This document shows, in pieces, positions 57,661 to 64,000 of a DNA stretch of 64,000 nucleotides. The position numbers and the translations under genes were made by a program. Where the stretch lies: assembly GCA_013399305.1 (NCBI GenBank), contig VXAI01000305.1:585742-649741 (forward strand), read 5' to 3'. The first letter of the stretch is position 1; the number at the start of each line of letters is the position of its first letter. Origin of the DNA: Rostratula benghalensis. Lineage: Eukaryota > Chordata > Aves > Charadriiformes > Rostratulidae. Below the pieces are notes generated by a model, which was not told the origin of the DNA, did no database searches, and worked only from the letters and a program-made list of their open reading frames with translations.

Positions 57661-58841
57661 ATGGTTGAAATCTTTCGAGCTCCACGTGTGAGGCTCCGTT
57701 CTCAAGACACTTTGGGGAAAGAGCCAGCTTTCTGATAACCACGGAGCCCGGCAGAAGTGAAGAAAAAAAGCTGAGAAAACTTTGCCAAAGAGCAAACAGG
57801 ATTAGGAGACTAAGGCTAAGAAAATTAATTTCGAGTGCTCAAACCCAGAGTAAGACATTGTCTCCATGGAAAGAACCAGGATGCCGAGAGAGCAGAAGTT
57901 CCTGAAATTTTTAAATAGTACAGGTTAAAAACTGAACGGAGGAAAAGGAGGAGGAGATAAAGATAAACCTGAGCACATTTAGTAAAAGCAGTTTACGACA
58001 GGATAAACGTTATTTGCAAATATTCATGTGAAGGTTGCCCAGGGAGTCAAAGGTGGCCACAAGACACAGGCACTTCCACACTGCTCACTGGTTGTTTGAA
58101 AGACATACAGACCTTCTCCTGGACCTATTTCTGTGTGCAGTAACAGAGTGCTTTGCCCATTCAGCACTGAGATTTCAGCCTCGTGAGATCAACCGCTGGC
58201 ATTCATGTTATCCCTGTCACTCTGAAACGGTTCAGAGATTTTCAAAAGCAAGCACATTTGCAAAAATGTTATTTTTGAAAGACAAGTCTGCCTCTGTTTG
58301 TCTCATAAAAGTCTGTGCTTAACCAACTTTTTAAAAAATACTATTATTTTAAGGTCAGTGGAAACTCCATTAAAGCATTTCAGGAAATCGTCAGATCGTT
58401 AGAGCAATGGAAATTGAAATGTATGCAAAGTGCTGATCTCAAACACGTTGTAAAGCAGTGGTCCAGAAATCAAGTGTGTTCTCCAGTCCTAGTGCAGCAT
58501 TCTCCTTTGGGACCCACACAATTTGGGAGTGACTTTATCACGCTCTGTGTTAGTGAATGCTCCTAGCTTGCTGTGGCTACCAAAAAGTATTTTTCCTTCA
58601 CAAATGTCTGATTGTCACCTCTCAAAGTGGCCTTTGACTACGTGGAGATGTACTTTGTTCTCCATTAGCTACCCTGGGAAACACATGTATGAGGAACTTT
58701 GTCCTCGAGAGAATACCTGACACGTAGAGCTACCACCCTGAAGGGAACAGCTGCCTTAGAGTCCAACCATGCACTTGGAACAATCATGTTCAAAAAGGCA
58801 AGATTCACCTGAAAGCAACTAAGAGTGCTAGAGAATCCAAA

Positions 58842-59235
58842 CAGAATCGTAGAATCACTGAGGTTGGAAGGGACCTTTCAGATCATGGAGCCTAACCATC
58901 AACCTCACTCTATTAAAAACCCATCACTAACCCATGTCTCTAAGCTCTATCTCAACCTGGCTTTTAAATCCCTCCAGGGATGGGGCCTCAAGCCCTTCCC
59001 TGGGCAGCCCATTCCAAGACTTCAGAACCCTTTCAGGGTAAACATTTTTCCTGATCTCCATCTTAAACCTCCCCTTGAGGCCATTTCCTCTTGTCCCATG
59101 GCCTGTCCCTTGGGAGAAGAGACCGACCCCCCCTGGCTATCCCCTCCTTTCAGGGAGTTGGAGAGAGCCAGAAGGTCTCCCCTCAGCCTCCTCCAGGCTG
59201 AACACGCTCAGCTCCCTCAGCCTCTCCTTATAAAT
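58842..59235 (-). mobile_element. CR1 LINE, about 390 bp, AACCATCAACCT-type subfamily
   Basis: CAGAATCGTAGAATCACTGA starts the tail; GGAAGGGACCTTTCAGATCA, CCTTTCAGGGTAAACATTTT and CTCCAGGCTGAACACGCTCA follow. It is a useful reference for the interrupted copy at 23084. Confidence 0.94.
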
Positions 59236-60042
59236 CAAAAGAAGTTCAGAAGAAGAGAACAATGGAGGAAGCAAACTGAGCAAGCAAATAAAAGGAAATT
59301 ATTAGGGGGGGGAAAAAATATTATCGCTGGTTATTGTTGCTGTTCATTTGGTGCCTGAGCTAGGAGTTGACTATTAAAGTTTTAATCTCAAAGATGAAAA
59401 ACAGGAACATGGGGAGATTTTTCTTCCCTCTTGATTTTCTTTCCTGACAGCAAAATAATTTTTCCCTGCAAATAAAGTATCTCTAGCACTGATGTCCACA
59501 AGAAGCCACACAATAAGTGGTGGGGTTTGGACGAGCCTTAGCTGCACGTAGCTGATATTTTGATTAGTAAAAGCTAAAAGAGACGATGGTATGTGAAGAT
59601 GCATTACGAAGAAATGTGCATTAACTTCCTTTATCATCAAATGCTTTCTGCCAGCCCCTTCTTTCCTGCCTTGTTTCGTGTGCCTGTTTGTCACCAGGCA
59701 TTTGTAGAGCAGGTAAAACAAGGGGACCACAACATTCTTTGGGTTCACCACAGACCAAATTAATAGGGGAATAAATCCTTGTATGAGAAGCAAACTCGCT
59801 CTAGCATCTGACAGGTGCATCCCAGCTCATTTCTCAAAAAAAAAAAAAATCCAGGACATTTCTAAAAGCAAAAGTGAAAACGGAAGGCAGATTAACCCTC
59901 ATTTCCATACATCATGATGTCTAAGATATTTACTAGGATATGTACGTGTGTTACCTCTAATGGGTGCTATTCATGGTAACACAAATAGCATGAGCAGCAG
60001 CAATGAAAAAATACTTCCCTGTCCCTATATATGCATACTCTG

Positions 60043-60563
60043 CTCTCCTGAGACCAGAGCTGTATCCAGCTCTGGAGTCCTCAGCACAGGAAGGACATGG
60101 ACCTGTTGGAAAGGGTCCAGAGGAGGCCACAAAGACGCTGCAAGGGTTGGAGCCCCTCTGCTGTGAGGACAGGCTGAGAGAGCTGGGCACAGCCTGGAGA
60201 AAAGAAGGCTACAGGGAGACCTTAGAGCCCCTTCCAGTCCCTAAAGGAGACAGGAGAGATGGGGAGGGACTCTTGATCAGGGAGAGGAGCCATAGGATGA
60301 GGGGAAATGGTTTTAAACTGAAAGAGGGGAGATTGAGATGAGATTGAGATTAGATCTCAGGGAGAAATTTTGTGCTGTGAAGGTGCTGAGGCACTGGCCC
60401 AGGTTGCCCAGAGAAGCTGTGGCTGCCCCATCCCTGGAGGGGTTCAAGGCCAGGCTTGGAGCAACCTGGTCTGGTGGGAGGTGTCCCTGCCCAGGGCAGG
60501 GGGTGGCACTGGATGAACTTGAAGATCCCTTCCAACCCCAATCATTCTATGAATCTGTGTGCA
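60043..60563 (+). mobile_element. CR1 LINE, about 520 bp
   Basis: CTGTATCCAGCTCTGGAGTC, GGACATGGACCTGTTGGAAA, GGCCCAGGTTGCCCAGAGAA and CAATCATTCTATGAATCTG. A small deletion removes CTGGATGGGG from the usual GGCCAGGCTGGATGGGGC. Confidence 0.94.
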
Positions 60564-63447
60564 TATATATAACCCCCCCTTGCAGAGTTTTATGAAACTT
60601 CACTCTGTCACTCTATATCCCAGACCTCGTTTTGTCTTGCTCCATCACTTGACAATCCCAGGTAGAATTCTGAGTCCTGGCAGGTGGAGGTGGACCACCA
60701 GCAGAGAGGATGGTGACCCATACACCCGGCACTTACTCTGCATGAACCCACTGACTGTTGATCTGACAGTGATCTCCGCCACTCTCCTATTTATTTCCAC
60801 CCCAACCGTCTCCCAGGTACGCCAAACTACCCAGGTGGAATTGCAAAACCCAAGGACAGAGGATTATATGCAGGTGGACTCCGCAGGTAGAAAACAACTG
60901 ATAAGAGACCCATCTGACAGCTGGCTGTAGTTAACCTTTAATTGGGATCCAGCAGCAGCGTGTGCTTGCTTAAACGTGCTCTGTTTCAAGAGCAGAAACA
61001 CACATAATCCCGTCTTGTTTATGCAACAAGTGAAATTAATGGAAAATGTTAATCTCTCTGGCCTGGCATGACCACGTTTACATTATAAAGCCACGATGTG
61101 GTGAGAACCACTTGAAAACCAAGCCTCAAGTGGGATCACCTCGATTTTGTCTTTACCTCACGCTGTTAAATCAGTGCACTTTGCAAAGACACCAAACCTG
61201 TGTGGGTTGGTTTTTTTTATTTGAACCATCGTTTAACCATCTAAGCACAAGCAAGATGCTTTAAACAGGTTCTTGCATATGCTTTGCTGTGTTTTAGAGC
61301 AGTCCAAGAGAAAGCCCAGGAGAGGCTTTCCCCAGCCAAAATCACTTATGACTGATCCCTCCCTGCTGCACCTCTCTCCACTCATTAGTAATTAATTTCC
61401 CAGTTTATATTCACAAGAAACATAGGGCAGGGAGAGGAAAAAACCCTAAATTTATAGACAGAGTCCTTCACACCTTCATCCCTGTGTTCCACTGAGTGCT
61501 GGTACTCAGTGAGTTTGGGTGAAGAGGATTTCCACATGAAATGAAAACGAGGTGGGGGGGCAGAGGTTATTTTGGGCACTGCTGCCGTTCAAGATAGAGC
61601 TGGAAATACAAAACAGGTTTGCAGTGACCGTTCTACAGGTTGAATCTCTATCTCACCACACCAGAGATGGTGGCCAGGAGGACCACCTGCAAGAACATGA
61701 GAACTGAGATGAAGAATGTGCACGGGAGGAGATGAGGTGTAAAGGTGCATGAGGCTTCCAGGCGGGTGAGTTTGTGTGCAAGAACACAAGGATTGGCAGG
61801 AAACCACTCCTCGTGGCACGCGTGGAGCAATCTGGGCAAAAAAGGAAAGAAGCTGAAGCTGGAGAAGCAGAACTGAGCCACCCAGAGCCTCGATGGGAGA
61901 GCGCAGAGTTCATAGACAACCCAAGGAGACCCCACAAGGCCTCTGGAGGTGGTAGAAACACCCCACAAAACCAAAAATCAAGCTTGTTTCTCAATTGCCT
62001 TCATGAACTGTACAGGTGCCTGTTAAACAGCCAACTCTGAAATACCGGTGAGCAGGAACCATTTTCTTCTGACACCTACACCAAGCTGCTTTAAAAGGGT
62101 GACTCAGAAATGCTCCTGGTGTTGTGTTCACCATTTTGACTTCACAGAAATCTGGCTGATTAACTGGCCTGAGAGGGGAAGGGCATAACACACACAACAA
62201 CCTGGCCTTTCAAACCAAACATCAACTCAGAGCAGGAGAAGTAAGAGGCAGTCCAGGTACCTCTGGCTGACCAGGACAGCAGCAGACCCTCATACAGCTC
62301 TCCCAGGGAGAAATCTGGGATTTCGCTGTGGAAATCCAAGGAATTATTTCTATCTTTAATCTTTCTCCAACCAGCTGTCATCTGATGTGCAGCCTCTGTG
62401 GAGAGCATGGTTTGCACCTCACCAGAATGAATCTCACCATCACCAAACCTCATTCAACAAACCTGAAATCTCAGGGAGATAAATATTCGGCGAGCAAGCA
62501 GCTGACCTAGTGATGAGCAGCATCTCCCACCCCTTCGACCAACCCCAGCCTTTGATCTGGCCTCTGGAAGGGATGAGTCTCTGGGAAAGAGAAGATCCCC
62601 AACTAAGCCACAAATAACAAAAGCAAATCTAGACAGCGATGTCACCTTCACAATTTAGGCCACTGAATTTGAGCATAATTAAGCACAGGGTGCAGCTGAG
62701 GCTCAGAAAGCCCAGGACACTTCTCACACAACCCGATGGTAGATTTGAGACTCAAAATCTTTTTTTTTTTTTCCCCCTGTTTTCTCGTCTGGTCAGGGCC
62801 CTTCAGAATCCTGGGCTGAGCCCCAGGTTAAATCTACTCTCGCTCTTCCTCACTTTGTAGGACAGATCTGTCCTGCTGAAGCTTTGGGATATTTGGGAGC
62901 CTGTTCTTGTGCTGACAAGCCTGAAGTGGCCCAGCCTCTGAAATACACACAGAAACAACTCTTGGGGCACAGCTCCAAAGCCCGCAGTGCTTGCCAGAGA
63001 AGCACACACCTCTTCCTTTTTATTCCTCTGAGATAATAAGCTTAAATTTAAAGTATCCCTCAGGAAGCCTCCCCGGGCAGCTCTCTGCGGTGGTTTGAAG
63101 CGTTCCTGCCTGGTTAGCAGTTGTCCCCCAGGAGGAGCAGACCACCCTTTTTGCCTTTCCATTGTAGTCAGATCCTTCCTCAAACCTCTCTGCTGAAATT
63201 CAGAACTTCCCTGAAGCTGACAAGTAACCATCCCTCAGCCACCAAAAAAAAAAAATTAATTTCTTTACTTTCCAAAAGATTCCTTTTAAATGCAGGGGAG
63301 GGGGGGATGGCCCACCCTGCAGTGAGCAAAAAAAACCCCTCAGCTCTCAGCAATGCTATGGTGCCCTCAAGTGGATGCAAGACACCCAGAAACGGGTCAG
63401 AGCCCCGTCCTCCTCCTGCTTGGGAAGCCCAGTGTGTGCCCACACTT

Positions 63448-63502
63448 TTCTGGAGAAGAGAAGGCTCCGGGGAGACCTTAGAGCAGCCTTCCCTTGCTGT
63501 TT
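63448..63502 (+). mobile_element. CR1 internal fragment, about 55 bp
   Basis: CTGGAGAAGAGAAGGCTCCG and GAGACCTTAGAGCAGCCTTC match the middle of CR1. Both flanks are missing, so it is not a simple 5' truncation. Confidence 0.75.
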
Positions 63503-63802
63503 GGACACTTAAAATTTGAGCACCAGAACAAAAGTTTCTTGCCTTCGACTTAGAAGGGGGAAAAATAAAAATTTAAAAAAAAAAAGAAAAAGCCCTGGTT
63601 GCAGTATTACCTTGCTGATGTTTCCAAAGAGTAAGCAGAAAATCAAGGGGCTTCTCGGCCCACAAGCCATTGATCTTATTTCACAACTCTTTGCCTTCCT
63701 TTGGAAATCGGCACTTGGTGCTCAGTTTTCTGACACCAGCCCTTGCTGCTGTGCCCTCCACTCACCCGGCTCTGCCAGGAGCTGTGAAATACTCTGGTTT
63801 AA

Positions 63803-64000
63803 TAGAATCATAGAATGGTTTGGGTTGGATGGAACCTGAAAGATCATCCAGCTCCAACCCCCCTGCCCTGGGTAGGGACACCTCCCACCAGACCAGGTTG
63901 CTCCAAGCCCCATCCAACCTGGCCTTGAACCCCTCCAGGGATGGGGCAGCCACAGCTTCTCTGGGCAACCTGGGCCAGGGTCTTACCACAGCAAAGAATT
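63803..64000 (-). mobile_element. CR1 LINE 3' end, runs off the right edge
   Basis: AATAGAATCATAGAATGGTT begins the tail and the copy continues through CCACCAGACCAGGTTGCTCC to the window end. Majority subfamily. Confidence 0.94.

Larger units (their letters stand above)
55067..63802. other. Region upstream of the NR0B-like gene to the window end
   Basis: CR1 copies at 56256, 57596, 58842, 60043 and 63448 are separated by unique DNA of 1-3 kb. Open frames such as 59374-59820 minus (148 codons) show no recognised motif. In mammals TTK lies on this side of BCKDHB, but none of its exons was recognised here. Confidence 0.7.

Noticed and set aside
58825..59358. 177-codon plus-strand frame
   Set aside because: Antisense reading of the CR1 copy at 58842-59235.
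61648..61974. Minus-strand frame ending in a hydrophobic stretch (FFISVLMFLQVVLLATIS), possible membrane exon
   Set aside because: No known family, no convincing splice sites and an overlapping frame of similar length. Too weak to call.
60559..63700. Search for TTK exons expected on this side of BCKDHB
   Set aside because: No kinase motif or TTK-like peptide was recognised in any frame; the gene probably lies beyond the window.

Overview
The window is avian nuclear DNA. The evidence is vertebrate split genes with canonical GT-AG introns, plus at least 35 copies or fragments of a CR1 (chicken repeat 1) LINE. The copies are 5'-truncated and most end in the avian CR1 tail built on ATTCTATGA. 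By eye, CR1 covers about 11 kb, roughly 17% of the window. Many copies share long near-identical stretches, which suggests a lineage with a large and fairly recent CR1 expansion. Woodpecker, hornbill and hoopoe relatives are known for this, but the species cannot be fixed from this window.

Positions 1-36.8 kb hold BCKDHB on the minus strand: the E1-beta subunit of mitochondrial branched-chain 2-oxoacid dehydrogenase. Exons 1-8 are all found with correct splice sites and phases, giving 306 codons. The last two exons lie beyond the left edge. The first exon sits in a CpG island (about 36.1-37.2 kb) with CCAAT, GC-box, NRF-1 and ETS motifs, as expected for a mitochondrial gene. Introns carry many CR1 copies, but the 10 kb around the promoter (31.25-41.67 kb) contains only one 75-bp CR1 tail.

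Positions 37-50 kb are intergenic: CR1 copies, simple repeats, unrecognised unique sequence and a 295-N assembly gap (46,652-46,946).

Positions 50.2-53.2 kb hold a two-exon minus-strand gene for a DNA-binding-domain-less nuclear receptor of the NR0B family (SHP/DAX1 type), 259 codons as read here. It has an SILYQIL motif, a ligand-binding-domain-like core, the family's phase-1 intron and a TATA box. The coding end lacks a recognisable AF-2 helix, and the normally conserved stretch after FNP is altered across the exon junction. Its place beside BCKDHB is unlike mammalian NR0B1 or NR0B2, so it is the main candidate for something under-described. A head-to-head CR1 pair lies about 160 bp upstream of its TATA box.

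Positions 54-64 kb are more CR1 copies in unique sequence without a recognised gene. No tRNA, rRNA, CRISPR or prokaryotic feature was seen.
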